From: JBEVJK01 sp040510195 | GTDB taxonomy: Bacteria > Pseudomonadota > Alphaproteobacteria > Rhizobiales > Rhizobiaceae | Length of the DNA: 64,000 nucleotides | Direction: 5' to 3' | Assembly (NCBI GenBank): GCA_040510195.1 | Contig: JBEVJK010000053.1 | Coordinates: 1 to 64,000 of the forward strand | Shown here: positions 16,719 to 26,736 of the stretch, piece by piece | Layout: the number at the start of each line of letters is the position of its first letter | Position numbering within the stretch: the first letter of the stretch is position 1 | The notes under the pieces: model-generated | What the model saw: only the letters and a program-made list of their open reading frames with translations | The model's database searches: none | Told to the model about the DNA's origin: nothing | Made by a program: the position numbers and the translations under genes

Positions 16719-17599
16719 CCGCCGACGGCGGTCAGGTCCGCTTCCACGTCAAGGCACCCAAGCGCCTGGCGGAGACGCTCTATTCCGCTCTCGATGCCCT
16801 CTTCGAGGAGGATGGGCTGCCGCTCGCCATCACCGATTTCGACGAGGATGCCGGGATCCACGAGGTCTCGCTCTACGCCTTCGACGACCTTGACGCGATC
16901 GAGCGACAGGTCGTCAGGATCGCGGCGGAGATCGGTCCCGATCTGGTCGTCGAGCGGGAGGCGTTGCCCGATATCAACTGGGTGGCACGCTCGCTGGAGG
17001 GGCTGAAGCCGATGCGCGCCGGCCGCTTCCTGGTGCACGGCGCGCATGACCGTCATCGGCGCCAGGTGGGCGACCTGGCGATCGAGATCGAAGCGGGGCT
17101 GGCCTTCGGGACCGGCCACCACGGCACCACGGCCGGCTGCCTGGAGATGATCCTCGACGTGGCGCGGCGCGAACGGCCGCGGCGCGTGCTCGATCTCGGG
17201 ACCGGCAGCGGGGTGCTGGCGATCGCCATCGCCAAGCTGCTGCCGGCCCGCGTGCTGGCGACCGACATCGATCCGGTGGCGACGCGGGTCGCGGCCGGCA
17301 ATGTCGAGCTAAACGGGGTCCGGAACCGGGTCCGCACGGTCACCGCCGCCGGCTTCCACCATCCGGCGCTGGCGGCCGCCCGGCCATTCGACCTCATCGT
17401 CGCCAACATCCTGGCGCGGCCGCTGATCAGGGTCGCGCCACAGATGGCGGCGCATGTCCCGACCGGCGGCTCGTTGATCCTGTCGGGGATCCTGGAGCGG
17501 CAGCGCGAGGCGGTGCTCAGCGCCTATGTCGGGCAGCGCTTCCGGCATGTCCGCACCTTGCGCCGCGAGGGCTGGGTCACGCTGCACCTCAAGCGGTGA
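16715..17599 (+). CDS. prmA: Ribosomal protein L11 methyltransferase PrmA
   Basis: A 294-residue SAM-dependent methyltransferase that trimethylates ribosomal protein L11. The N-terminal ~90 residues are the L11-recognition domain. The Rossmann-like catalytic domain follows with EAGLAFGTGHHGTT (about residues 126-140), motif I VLDLGTGSGVLAIAIAK (about 159-175) and FDLIVANILARPLI (about 226-239), all PrmA hallmarks. ATG overlaps the SCO stop. Length matches the family. Confidence 0.94.
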   Translation: MTADGGQVRFHVKAPKRLAETLYSALDALFEEDGLPLAITDFDEDAGIHEVSLYAFDDLDAIERQVVRIAAEIGPDLVVEREALPDINWVARSLEGLKPMRAGRFLVHGAHDRHRRQVGDLAIEIEAGLAFGTGHHGTTAGCLEMILDVARRERPRRVLDLGTGSGVLAIAIAKLLPARVLATDIDPVATRVAAGNVELNGVRNRVRTVTAAGFHHPALAAARPFDLIVANILARPLIRVAPQMAAHVPTGGSLILSGILERQREAVLSAYVGQRFRHVRTLRREGWVTLHLKR

Positions 17600-17665
17600 C
17601 GTTGCAAGCGGCATCCGCCGGGGCTAAGCGTTGACGACGTTCGCCTCAGCGCAGGGAGAGCCCGA

Positions 17666-19492
17666 ATGTTCCAGAGCTTCGATGCCGAAAGCGATCCCTC
17701 GGTCGGGCCGCCGCGCGTCGCGGCGCTCAGAGAGTGGCTGGCGGCCAACGATCTCGACGGCTTCCTGGTGCCCCGCGCCGACGAGCACCAGGGCGAGTAC
17801 GTCGCGAAACGCTCCGAGCGGCTGCGCTGGCTCACCGGCTTTTCCGGCTCGGCCGGCGTCGCGCTGATCCTGCGCGACCAGGCGGTCATCTTCGTCGACG
17901 GCCGCTACCAGCTGCAGGTGCGCGGCGAGGTCGACACCACGCTGTTTGCGATCGAGCACCTGATCGAGTCGCCGCCGCCCACCTTCATTCGCGAGAGGCT
18001 GGGCAAGGGTGCGCGGATCGGCTTCGACCCATGGCTGCACACCATCGCCGAGGTGAAGGCGCTGACGGCGGCCGCCGGCAAGGTAGGGGCCGAGCTGGTG
18101 CCGGTCGCCGAGAATCCGATCGACAGGCTGTGGTCGGATCAGCCGCCGCCGCCGTTGGCGCCGGTGGCGATCCAGCCGCTCGACTACGCCGGCGAGCTCG
18201 CCAGGGAAAAGCTCGTCCGGCTCGGCGCCGCTCTCGCCAAGGAAGGTGCCACGCATAGCGTCCTGACCGACCCCTCCTCACTCGCCTGGACGTTCAACAT
18301 CCGCGGCAGCGACTTGCCGCACACGCCGCTGGCGCTGGGCTTTGCCATCATCGCGGCCGAAGGGCTGCCGCTGCTGTTCCTCGACAAGCGCAAGCTGCCG
18401 CGCGAGACGGAGGCCTATCTGACCCAGCTCGCGGACCTCAGGGCGCCCGCCACGTTGGAAGGAGAGCTTGCCGGCATCGCCAAGGCCGGGGGCAAGATCG
18501 GGCTCGACCCTTCCCTCGCCGCCGAGCGGCTCAGGCTGCTGGTCAAGGACAATGGCGGGACGGTGGTGGCGATGCCCGACCCGGCCCGGCTGCCACGCGC
18601 CGCCAAGAACGCCGCCGAGATCGCCGGGGCGCGCGCCGCCCACCGGCGCGACGGCGCGGCCGTTTCCCGCCTGCTCGCCTGGCTCGACCGGCAGCAGCCC
18701 GGCACCATGGACGAGATCGCGGTGGTCAAGCGGCTCGAGGAGAGCCGCGTCGGGCTGGGCGCGACGACTCAGATGCCACTCAAGGAGATCTCCTTCGACA
18801 CTATCGCCGGCGCCGGGCCCAATGGGGCCATCATGCATTATCGCGTCTCCAACGGGAGCAACCGGCGGATCGTGCCCGACAGCCTGTTCCTGCTCGATTC
18901 CGGCGGCCAGTACCAGGACGGCACGACCGACATCACCCGCACGGTGGCGATCGGCATGCCGAGCGAAGAGATGAGGCAGCGATTCACCATCGTGCTCAAG
19001 GGCCTCATCGCCATCTCGCGGCTGCGATTTCCGGCCGGCACGCGGGGGGCCGACCTCGATGCCTTCGCCCGCCATGCCCATTGGCAGGCCGGGCTCGATT
19101 TTGCGCATGGGACCGGCCACGGTGTCGGTTCCTACCTCTCCGTTCACGAGGGGCCGCAGCGGCTCGCCAAGACCGGCACCGAAAAGCTGCTGCCGGGCAT
19201 GATCCTCTCCAACGAGCCCGGCTACTACAAGGAAGGCGAGTATGGCATCCGCATCGAGAACCTGGTGCTCGTCTCGCCGCCCGAGCCGATCCCCGGGGGC
19301 GAAATCCCGATGATGGGCTTCGAGACGCTGACGCTGGCACCGATCGACCGCAGGCTGATCGCGGCAAACCTTCTCACGGAGGGCGAGCGCGCATGGCTCG
19401 ACGCCTATCATGCCCGCGTGCGCTCCGAGATTGCCCCGCTGCTCGACGGCGCGGACGTGGCCTGGCTGGAAGCCGCCACGGCGCCTCTGTGA
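17666..19492 (+). CDS. Aminopeptidase P family (M24) protein
   Basis: A 608-residue metallo-aminopeptidase of the M24B family, three-domain type like eukaryotic aminopeptidase P1, which removes an N-terminal residue before proline. Two N-terminal creatinase-like domains (about residues 15-150 and 165-325) precede the pita-bread catalytic domain (about 325-545). Metal ligands are visible: two Asp in DSGGQYQDGTTDITR (about 411-425), His in HGTGHGVGS (about 480), Glu in NEPGYY (about 516) and Glu in GFETLT (about 551). The ribosome site GGGAGAG lies just before ATG. It is convergent with azlD. Confidence 0.93.
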   Translation: MFQSFDAESDPSVGPPRVAALREWLAANDLDGFLVPRADEHQGEYVAKRSERLRWLTGFSGSAGVALILRDQAVIFVDGRYQLQVRGEVDTTLFAIEHLIESPPPTFIRERLGKGARIGFDPWLHTIAEVKALTAAAGKVGAELVPVAENPIDRLWSDQPPPPLAPVAIQPLDYAGELAREKLVRLGAALAKEGATHSVLTDPSSLAWTFNIRGSDLPHTPLALGFAIIAAEGLPLLFLDKRKLPRETEAYLTQLADLRAPATLEGELAGIAKAGGKIGLDPSLAAERLRLLVKDNGGTVVAMPDPARLPRAAKNAAEIAGARAAHRRDGAAVSRLLAWLDRQQPGTMDEIAVVKRLEESRVGLGATTQMPLKEISFDTIAGAGPNGAIMHYRVSNGSNRRIVPDSLFLLDSGGQYQDGTTDITRTVAIGMPSEEMRQRFTIVLKGLIAISRLRFPAGTRGADLDAFARHAHWQAGLDFAHGTGHGVGSYLSVHEGPQRLAKTGTEKLLPGMILSNEPGYYKEGEYGIRIENLVLVSPPEPIPGGEIPMMGFETLTLAPIDRRLIAANLLTEGERAWLDAYHARVRSEIAPLLDGADVAWLEAATAPL

Positions 19493-19495
19493 GAG

Positions 19496-19792
19496 CTAGC
19501 CGAACAGGAAGCGCGCCGCGATCAGCACGGCGGCGCCGGTCAGGAACATGGTCATCAGACCGCCACGCAGCGCCACGAGGCCGGCGACGAGCAGTGCCGC
19601 AAGCTCCACCGGCCCCGCGGAGAGGAGGGACGGCGCGACCAGCGTGGTGAGCACGGCCGCCGGCACGGCGTCCAGCGCTCCCTCGACCCGCGGGTGCAGC
19701 CGCTCGAAGCGCGACAGCACGAGGTGGCCACCGATCCGGGTGAGATAGGTGAGCGCAGCCCCCGCCAGGATGATCCAGACCGTCGAGGACAT
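19496..19792 (-). CDS. azlD: AzlD family branched-chain amino acid transport subunit
   Basis: A 98-residue membrane protein with three to four hydrophobic segments, matching AzlD, the small partner of AzlC in branched-chain amino acid export. It shows the family start VWIILAGAALTYLTRIGGHLV and PAAVLTTLVAP. ATG at 19792 overlaps the azlC stop as ATGA; the longer open frame upstream is the azlC gene read in another frame and is not coding. Confidence 0.87.
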   Translation of the reverse strand: MSSTVWIILAGAALTYLTRIGGHLVLSRFERLHPRVEGALDAVPAAVLTTLVAPSLLSAGPVELAALLVAGLVALRGGLMTMFLTGAAVLIAARFLFG

Positions 19793-20523
19793 CACGGCTT
19801 TCCTGGCGGGCGGGCCGGCGCGAGAACGGCGGCGAGCGCGATGCCGGCGGCGGCGCCGATCGAGACGTGCCAAGGCGATCCGACATAGCGGAAGGCGAGA
19901 ACCGAAGCGACCCCCGACGCCGCGACGACCGGCAGCCAGAGAGGCCGTCCGCGAAAGCTCATCACCAGGCCGAGGAAATAGATCGGCAACAGGAAGTCGA
20001 GACCAAACGCATGCGGATCGGCGATCAGGCCGCCGAAATAGGCGCCGATCGCCGTCTCGGCGACCCAGGTCACCCAGATCGGCAGCCCAAGCCCGAAATA
20101 CCAGGCGAAGCTGAGGCGGTTGCCCGCCTCCTGTCGCCGCTCGGCTTCGGCGAATTGCGGGTCGCTGAGCAGGAAGAAGGCCACCGCCCTCTCAAGGAGA
20201 GGCCAGCGATCGATGCGGCGCCCGAGGGCCGCCGAATAGAGCACGTGGCGGAAGTTTACGGCGAAGATCGACAGCACGATCAGCCAGGGGGCGATTTTCT
20301 GGCCGAACAGCTCGATGCCGACCATCTGGCTGGCGCCGCCGTACACGGTGGCGCTCATCAGCACAGCTTCCCCAACCGAGAGGCCGTTCTCGACGGCCAG
20401 GGCACCGAAGAGCAGACCGAAAGGAAGCACCGCGACGATGACGGGCAGGCCGTCGCGCATGCCCTCCCGGAAGGCACCGAAGCTGCGCTCCTCGGCGGGC
20501 TCGGCCTCGGTGCTGGCGGACAT
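19792..20523 (-). CDS. azlC: AzlC family branched-chain amino acid exporter subunit
   Basis: A 243-residue integral membrane protein of the AzlC family, large subunit of a two-component branched-chain amino acid (or azaleucine) exporter. Family motifs include FREGMRDGLPVIVAVLPFGLLFGA at the first helix (residues about 18-40), YGGASQM and FAVNFRHVLYSAALGRR. ATG at 20523 has GAGGAG nine bases upstream and is preferred to the TTG at 20526. It is translationally coupled to azlD through ATGA. Confidence 0.9.
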   Translation of the reverse strand: MSASTEAEPAEERSFGAFREGMRDGLPVIVAVLPFGLLFGALAVENGLSVGEAVLMSATVYGGASQMVGIELFGQKIAPWLIVLSIFAVNFRHVLYSAALGRRIDRWPLLERAVAFFLLSDPQFAEAERRQEAGNRLSFAWYFGLGLPIWVTWVAETAIGAYFGGLIADPHAFGLDFLLPIYFLGLVMSFRGRPLWLPVVAASGVASVLAFRYVGSPWHVSIGAAAGIALAAVLAPARPPGKP

Positions 20524-20624
20524 CAAAGGCTCCTCTGGCTTGGCTGGGCTGAAGTAGGCGACCGCGCGCCGCCTGTCACATGAATTCGTCTGAGCGGACG
20601 ATCAGCCGGATTGAAGACGGCGCC

Positions 20625-22799
20625 TCACCGCTGCCCGACGCGCTCGAACCACTGGTCCTCGTCGATCACTTCGATGCCGAGCTCGGCCGCCTGCTTGAGC
20701 TTGGAGCCGGCTCCGGGGCCGGCCACCACGAGGTCGGTCTTCTTCGACACCGACCCCGAGACCTTGGCGCCAAGGCGCTCGGCCATCGCCTTAGCCTCGT
20801 CGCGCGTGATCTTCTGGAGGGTGCCGGTGAACACCACCGTCTTGCCGGCGACAGGAGACGTCACGGCCTCGACGGGCGCCTCCGGATCGGGCGCGACCTC
20901 CCGCAGCAGCGCGGCGACGGCGTCGCGATTGTGGTCCTCGTGGAAGAATTCGACGATCGCCTCGGCGACGACGCCGCCGATGCCGCCCACCGAGAGCAGT
21001 TCCTGCCACGCCGCGTTGCCCTTGGGCTCGGCCTCGCCGGGCGGGCTGGCAGCCTCGGCGGCGGCCTGCAAGGCGGCGAAGTCGCCGAAGGCCCGCGCCA
21101 GCCGCTTGGCGTTGGTCTCGCCGACATGGCGGATGCCGAGCGCATGGACGAACCGCCAGAGCGCGACGTTGCGGCGGGCGTCGATGGCGTCGAAGAGCTT
21201 CTTCACCGAGACGGCCCCGAACCCGTCGATCTCCTCCAGCCTGGTGCTCGCTCCGTCCTGCCGTCGGCGCAGGGTGAAGATGTCGGCCGGCGCGGCGATC
21301 CTCAGCGCCGGGTCGCTGGCGGTGAAGAAGAACTCGATCTGCTTCTCGCCGAGACCCTCGATGTCGAGGGCGTGACGGGAAACGAAATGGCGAATCCGCT
21401 CGACCGCCTGGGCAGGGCAGATCAGGCCGCCTGTGCAGCGGCGGACGGCCTCGCCTTCCTCGCGGACGGCATGGCTGTTGCAGGCCGGGCAGCGATCGGG
21501 AAAAACATAGGGTCTGGAATCTCTTGGCCGCTTTTCCTCGACGATGTCGAGAACCTGCGGGATGACGTCGCCGGCGCGTTGGATGACCACGGTGTCGCCG
21601 ATGCGGATGTCACGCCCACCGCGGATGGGTTGGCCGCTATTGCCGATGCCCTTGATGTAGTCCTCGTTGTGCAGGGTGGCGTTGGTCACCACCACGCCGC
21701 CGACCGTCACCGGCTCGAGCCGCGCCACCGGCGTCAAGGCCCCTGTGCGGCCGACCTGGATGTCGATGCCGTTCAGCACCGTCATCGCCTTCTCGGCGGC
21801 GAATTTGTGTGCGATCGCCCAGCGCGGGCTGCGCGACCGGAAGCCGAGCCGTTCCTGCAAGTCCAGGCGGTCGACCTTGTAGACGACGCCGTCGATGTCG
21901 TAGGGCAGCTCTGCGCGCTCGGCCTCGATGTCGTGATAATGGGCCAGCAGCTCCTCCGGCGATGCGCAGCGCACCATGCGGTCGTTGACCGCGAAGCCCC
22001 AGTCGCCGAAGCGGCGCACCACGTCGTACTGGGTCTTGCCTAGGGGCTCGCTCGTCTCCCCCCAGGCGTAGGCGAAGAATTTGAGCGGCCGGGAGCGTGT
22101 CACCTCCGGGTCGAGCTGGCGCAGGCTGCCGGCCGCCGAATTGCGGGGATTGGCGAAGACCCGGCCACTTTCCGCCATGCGCTCGTTGAGCGCCAGGAAA
22201 TCGTCGCGCCGCATGTAGACTTCGCCGCGGATCTCGACGAGTTGCGGCGCGTCCTTGGGCAGTCGCTCGGGGATCTCGCGAATGGTCCGGATGTTGGCGG
22301 TCACGTTCTCGCCGGTCGTCCCGTCGCCGCGGGTTGCCGCCGTGACCAGCCGGCCGCGCTCGTAGCGGAGCGACATCGACAGGCCGTCGATCTTGGGCTC
22401 GGCCGTGAAGACGAGCGGCTCTCCGGCCGGCCAGGCGAGAAAGCGACGAACGCCGGCGACGAAATCCAGCACGTCCTGGTCGGCGAAGGCGTTGTCCAAG
22501 GACAGCATCGGCCGGGCGTGGCGGACCGGCCCGAAGGTGCCGGATGGCGCCGCACCCACCTTGAGCGACGGCGAATCGGGTCGCACCAGCTCGGGAAACC
22601 GCGCCTCGATCTCGGCATTGCGAATGCGCAGCGCATCGTATTGGGCGTCGGAGATCGAGGGTCGATCCTCCTGGTGGTAGCGGCGGTCGTGCTCGGCGAT
22701 CTCAGCGGCAAGCCGCTCCAGCGCAACGGCGGCCTGCTCGGCGGTGAGGGTTTCTACGGGGTTCTCGGCGGTGGTCATCGTCATTCCGGCTTTAGGCAT
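20625..22799 (-). CDS. ligA: NAD-dependent DNA ligase LigA
   Basis: A 724-residue NAD+-dependent DNA ligase that seals nicks in replication and repair. The Ia domain for NAD binding precedes the adenylation domain with catalytic Lys in EPKIDGLS (about residue 136). An OB fold, a four-Cys zinc finger (CPAC ... RRCTGGLICPAQ, about residues 435-465), a helix-hairpin-helix domain and a C-terminal BRCT domain (about 650-724) follow. Starts at 22799, 22784 or 22778 are all in frame and the ribosome site does not decide clearly. It is the last gene of the long minus-strand division/cell-wall block. Confidence 0.96.
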   Translation of the reverse strand: MPKAGMTMTTAENPVETLTAEQAAVALERLAAEIAEHDRRYHQEDRPSISDAQYDALRIRNAEIEARFPELVRPDSPSLKVGAAPSGTFGPVRHARPMLSLDNAFADQDVLDFVAGVRRFLAWPAGEPLVFTAEPKIDGLSMSLRYERGRLVTAATRGDGTTGENVTANIRTIREIPERLPKDAPQLVEIRGEVYMRRDDFLALNERMAESGRVFANPRNSAAGSLRQLDPEVTRSRPLKFFAYAWGETSEPLGKTQYDVVRRFGDWGFAVNDRMVRCASPEELLAHYHDIEAERAELPYDIDGVVYKVDRLDLQERLGFRSRSPRWAIAHKFAAEKAMTVLNGIDIQVGRTGALTPVARLEPVTVGGVVVTNATLHNEDYIKGIGNSGQPIRGGRDIRIGDTVVIQRAGDVIPQVLDIVEEKRPRDSRPYVFPDRCPACNSHAVREEGEAVRRCTGGLICPAQAVERIRHFVSRHALDIEGLGEKQIEFFFTASDPALRIAAPADIFTLRRRQDGASTRLEEIDGFGAVSVKKLFDAIDARRNVALWRFVHALGIRHVGETNAKRLARAFGDFAALQAAAEAASPPGEAEPKGNAAWQELLSVGGIGGVVAEAIVEFFHEDHNRDAVAALLREVAPDPEAPVEAVTSPVAGKTVVFTGTLQKITRDEAKAMAERLGAKVSGSVSKKTDLVVAGPGAGSKLKQAAELGIEVIDEDQWFERVGQR

Positions 22800-22835
22800 A
22801 GGCGGAGCGCTACACTAGCGAACCGCGCCGTCCGC

Positions 22836-24512
22836 TCAAGACGCCAGCGCCGGGTTCTCGCTGAGCAAGCGGTCGGCGGCGGCGCGTGCCTCCTCGGTGA
22901 TGGTGGCGCCGGCCAGCATGCGGGCGATCTCCTCCTGGCGCGCCGGGCGATCCATCTCGGCGATGCCGGTGGCGACGCGGTCGGCGCCGCCGGTCTTGGA
23001 GATGAGGTAGTGCGTGCGGGCACGGGCGGCGACCTGCGGCGCATGCGTCACCGACAGGACCTGGACCCGCTCGGAAAGGCGCGTCAGCCGCTGCCCGATC
23101 GCGTCGGCAACGGCGCCGCCGACCCCGGTGTCGATCTCGTCGAAAACCAGGGTCGGCGCCGAGCCGCGGTCGGCCAGCGCCACCTTGAGCGCGAGGAGGA
23201 AGCGCGACAGCTCGCCGCCTGAAGCCACCTTCATCAGCGGGCCGGGGCGGGTGCCTGGGTTGGTGCGCACCCAGAACTCAACATCGTCGTTGCCGGCGAC
23301 CGACGGCTTGTCGGGCTCGCTGGCGAGCTGGACGAGGAATGCCGCCCGTTCGAGCCGCAGACCCGGAAGCTCGGCCATCACCGCCTTCTCCAAATGGGCG
23401 GCCGCCGCGCGGCGGGACTCGGTCAGCTCGGCGGCGGCAGCGTCGTAGACCGCCTTCGCCTCCCTGGCGGCCCGCTCCAGCACGGCGAGCCGCTCGGCGC
23501 CGGCGTCGAGGTCGGCGAAGTCGGCGGCCATGGTGTCGCGCAGCCCGGCCAGCTCGTCGACGGGCACCTGATGCTTGCGGCCTGCGGCGCGCAGCGCAAA
23601 CAGGCGCTCCTCGGCGCGCTCCAGCTTCGCCGGGTCGAATTCGGTGGCCCTCAAGGCCGCCTCGACAGCCGATTCGGCCGCGTCGAGCGCGACAAGCGCC
23701 TCGTCGAGCGCCTTGACCACCTCGTCGAGGAGCCCCGGCACGTCACTTGCCTTGCGCTGCAGCCGTCTCAGCAGGCTGGCGAGCGGCGGGGCAGGCGCCG
23801 TGGGCCCGGTGAGCACCTCGCGCGCATCGTCGATGTCGGTGGCGATCTTCTCGGCCCGCATCATGGCCGTGCGCGCTTCCGACAGCGCCGACTCCTCGCC
23901 GGGCTGGGGGTCGAGCTTTGCCAATTCGGCGACGGCCGCGCGCAGGTAGTCGGCTTCGCGAGCGGCGGCCTCGACCTTGGCGCGGTGGCGGGCGAGCTCC
24001 TGGTCGGCGGCCCGCCACAGCCGCCATGCCTCGGCGGTGGCGAGAACGGCGCCGCCATGCCCGCCAAAGGCGTCGAGCAGGGCGCGATGGGCCGATGCGT
24101 CGACCAGTGCACGCTCGTCGTGCTGGCCGTGGATCTCGACCAGCGCGCGGCCGAGCTCGCGCATCAGGGAGACGCTGGAGGGTCGGTCGTTGACGAAGAC
24201 GCGGGTGCGACCGTCGTCCGTCTGAACGCGGCGCAGGATGATGTCGCCGTCGTCGTCGATGGCGTTCTGCGAGAGAAGCGAGCGCGCGGCGTGGTTGCCG
24301 GGCACGTCGAACACCGCCGTGACCTGACCCTGCGTGGCGCCATGGCGGACCAGCGAAGCGTCGCCGCGCGCGCCGAGCGCCAGCGACAACGCATCGAGCA
24401 GGATCGACTTGCCGGCGCCTGTCTCGCCGGTCAGCACGGAAAGTCCATCCGAGAAGTCGATGTCGAGCCGCTCGATCAGGACGATATCGCGGATCGACAG
24501 CTGGACCAGCAT
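22836..24512 (-). CDS. recN: DNA repair protein RecN
   Basis: A 558-residue SMC-like ATPase involved in double-strand-break repair. Walker A GETGAGKS is at residues 29-36, the ABC signature region SGGELSRFLLALK near 430, and Walker B LVFDEIDTGVGG near 460. Between them lie two long Ala/Glu/Arg-rich coiled-coil arms (about residues 150-350), the usual RecN layout. It sits 16 bases after bamD and 36 bases before ligA in the same direction, an order common in Rhizobiales. Confidence 0.95.
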   Translation of the reverse strand: MLVQLSIRDIVLIERLDIDFSDGLSVLTGETGAGKSILLDALSLALGARGDASLVRHGATQGQVTAVFDVPGNHAARSLLSQNAIDDDGDIILRRVQTDDGRTRVFVNDRPSSVSLMRELGRALVEIHGQHDERALVDASAHRALLDAFGGHGGAVLATAEAWRLWRAADQELARHRAKVEAAAREADYLRAAVAELAKLDPQPGEESALSEARTAMMRAEKIATDIDDAREVLTGPTAPAPPLASLLRRLQRKASDVPGLLDEVVKALDEALVALDAAESAVEAALRATEFDPAKLERAEERLFALRAAGRKHQVPVDELAGLRDTMAADFADLDAGAERLAVLERAAREAKAVYDAAAAELTESRRAAAAHLEKAVMAELPGLRLERAAFLVQLASEPDKPSVAGNDDVEFWVRTNPGTRPGPLMKVASGGELSRFLLALKVALADRGSAPTLVFDEIDTGVGGAVADAIGQRLTRLSERVQVLSVTHAPQVAARARTHYLISKTGGADRVATGIAEMDRPARQEEIARMLAGATITEEARAAADRLLSENPALAS

Positions 24513-24528
24513 GCGGGCGTCGGCGCGG

Positions 24529-25398
24529 TCAGGCGCCGCCGACGATCATCTTGCCCGCCTTGGACAACCACGAGCCGCCATCCTCGCGCGGCTGGAGGCC
24601 GCCAGTCTGCAGCAGCTGGTAGGAATCCTTGTACCACTGGCTGTCGGGGTAGTTGTGGCCGAGCACCGCCGCGGCGGTCTGCGCCTCGGAAGCGAGGCCC
24701 ATGGCGTAGTAGGCCTCCGTCAGACGGGCCAACGCCTCCTCGACCTGGCGGGTGTTGGAGTAGTTCTCGACGACATAGCGGAAACGCTTGATCGCGGCGA
24801 TGTATTCGCGCCGCTCGAGATAATAGCGGCCGACCTGCATCTCCTTGCCGGCCAGCTGGTCGCGGGCGAAGCGAATTTTGCTCTTGGCATCCTCGACATA
24901 TTCCGAATCGGGCCAGCGCTGAACCACCTCCTCCATCGCCTCGATGGCGCGGCGGGACTCCTTCTGATCCTGGGTGACGTCGCGGATCTGACGGAAATAG
25001 CACAGGCCGACGATGTACTGCGCGTAGGCCGCGTCCGGATCCGTCGGGTAGAGTTGCACGTAGCGCTTGCCGGCGTTGATCGCCTCCTCGTACTTGCCCT
25101 GGCGGTAATCCGCGAAAGCGCCCATCACGAGCGCCTTGCGGCCATATTCCGAGTAAGGATGCTGGCGGTCGATCGCCTCGAATTTCTTCGAAGCCTCGTT
25201 GAGGCGCCCGGCGTTCATGTTGGCGAGGCCCTGGTTGTAGAGCACGTCCGCAGGATCGGTCTGGTCGACATAGGTGGCCAGGTCGATGTCGCGCTCGCCT
25301 GCGCAAGAGGCTAGAAACGCGAAGCCCAGCAGGACGGGAAGCATCGCGGCGGCCCTGAAGGCTCGCCGGGCAACGCTGGCTCGATCAGCAAAGAGCAT
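24529..25398 (-). CDS. bamD: Outer membrane assembly lipoprotein BamD
   Basis: A 289-residue lipoprotein of the BAM complex, which inserts beta-barrel proteins into the outer membrane. A signal peptide ends in the lipobox FLASC (about residues 23-27), and tetratricopeptide repeats fill the rest; family landmarks include LYNQGLANMNAGRLNEA, HPYSEYGRKALVMGAFADY and RWPDSEYVEDAK. ATG at 25398 follows a GGAGGGG ribosome site and gives a proper signal; a longer frame to 25488 would bury it. It lies between lpxC and recN. Confidence 0.94.
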   Translation of the reverse strand: MLFADRASVARRAFRAAAMLPVLLGFAFLASCAGERDIDLATYVDQTDPADVLYNQGLANMNAGRLNEASKKFEAIDRQHPYSEYGRKALVMGAFADYRQGKYEEAINAGKRYVQLYPTDPDAAYAQYIVGLCYFRQIRDVTQDQKESRRAIEAMEEVVQRWPDSEYVEDAKSKIRFARDQLAGKEMQVGRYYLERREYIAAIKRFRYVVENYSNTRQVEEALARLTEAYYAMGLASEAQTAAAVLGHNYPDSQWYKDSYQLLQTGGLQPREDGGSWLSKAGKMIVGGA

Positions 25399-25529
25399 GT
25401 TCAGACTTCGCCCCTCCGGCGGCAGCAGCAGCAATTGCGGCGCATAGACCACGATTGCCAGGATCCCAGCAACGCTATCGTCCTGCAATCGCGCATTTTT
25501 GTGGCAAGAGCCGATGGCAGGCGGCTGCC

Positions 25530-26486
25530 TCAGCTCATCCAGGGTGCATAGCCCGGAGCGTTCACAGCGACCATCTCCGCCGAGCGCCCGCGCTCGCGCC
25601 GTCCCTCCTCGACGATCTCGAAGGCGGCGCGGTCCGCAAGCAGGCGCCGCAGGGCCAGCGCGTTGAGCTTGTGGCCGCCGCGATAGGAGCGGAAGCAGCC
25701 CAGCAGCCGGCCGCCGGCCAGCGCCAGGTCGCCCATGGCATCGAGCACCTTGTGACGCACGAACTCGTCGGGATAGCGCAAGCCTTCCATGTTGATGACG
25801 CGGTTGTCATCGCCGATCACCACCGAGTTCTCGAGCGAGGACCCCAGCGCGTAACCGGCCGCCCAGAGCCGCTCGACATCCTTCATGAAGCCGAAGGTTC
25901 GCGCCCGGGCAATCTCGTTGCGGAACAGGTCGGCATCGATCTCGGCAGCGAAGAACTGACGCCCGATGGCGGCGCTCTCGAAGTCGATCTCGATCTCGAA
26001 CCGAGTGCCTGCGTGCGGGCGGAACTCCGCCCACGAAGCCCCGGCCTCGATGCGCACTGGCTTGAGCACCCGGATGTAGCGACGCTTGGCGGGCAAGGAC
26101 AGGATTCCGGCCTGGTCGATCGCCTCGACGAAGGCGGTGGCGCTGCCGTCCAGGATGGGCACTTCCGGACCCTCGACGTCGATCGACAAATTGTCGATGC
26201 CGAGCGCGAAGACCGTCGCCATCAGGTGCTCGACGGTGGCCACGGAACGGCCGGTCGGATCCCCCAGCACGGTGGCGAAGTCGGTCGCGGCGACCTCGGA
26301 GACCAGGGCGCGAACCTCGTGATCGGACCCGTCAGTGCCGACGCAATGGAACAGGATGCCGGTATCGGTGTCGGCGGGAGACAATGCGACGCTGACGGGC
26401 TTGCCGGTGTGAACGCCGACACCGGAGAGCGCGACCCGGGAGCGTATCGTCGTCTGGTTGTGGCTCAAGTCAGTCCCCAAATTCAC
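25530..26486 (-). CDS. lpxC: UDP-3-O-acyl-N-acetylglucosamine deacetylase LpxC
   Basis: A 318-residue zinc deacetylase for the committed step of lipid A synthesis. Zinc-ligand regions are visible: His in VEHLMATVFALGIDN (about residue 86), and His and Asp in RHKVLDAMGDLALAGG (about residues 244-260), with the catalytic His in YRGGHKLNAL near 276. The N-terminus GVGVHTGKPV is the family start. GTG at 26486 is the start codon. It lies 250 bases downstream of ftsZ, in a stretch that probably holds its own promoter. Confidence 0.95.
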   Translation of the reverse strand: MNLGTDLSHNQTTIRSRVALSGVGVHTGKPVSVALSPADTDTGILFHCVGTDGSDHEVRALVSEVAATDFATVLGDPTGRSVATVEHLMATVFALGIDNLSIDVEGPEVPILDGSATAFVEAIDQAGILSLPAKRRYIRVLKPVRIEAGASWAEFRPHAGTRFEIEIDFESAAIGRQFFAAEIDADLFRNEIARARTFGFMKDVERLWAAGYALGSSLENSVVIGDDNRVINMEGLRYPDEFVRHKVLDAMGDLALAGGRLLGCFRSYRGGHKLNALALRRLLADRAAFEIVEEGRRERGRSAEMVAVNAPGYAPWMS

Positions 26487-26736
26487 CCGTGCGGCCGGCG
26501 AGGCGTTGGCTCGGGCAGCGCGACGATGCTCATCTCCGTGCTGCTATTTGCGCCGGGACTCACTTTTCGTCAGGCGGGAACATAGGCGGCCGGCGCATCC
26601 TCACAAAATCACGCTTTCTAACTCCGTGTAACTTCATGATTTGTTTCAGCAATCGGCCGCAACGCCTTGATTGGATTGACCCAAGGCAGGGCAGATGCCT
26701 CGCATCCGCCCACGCCCAAATCATCATTCCCCATCC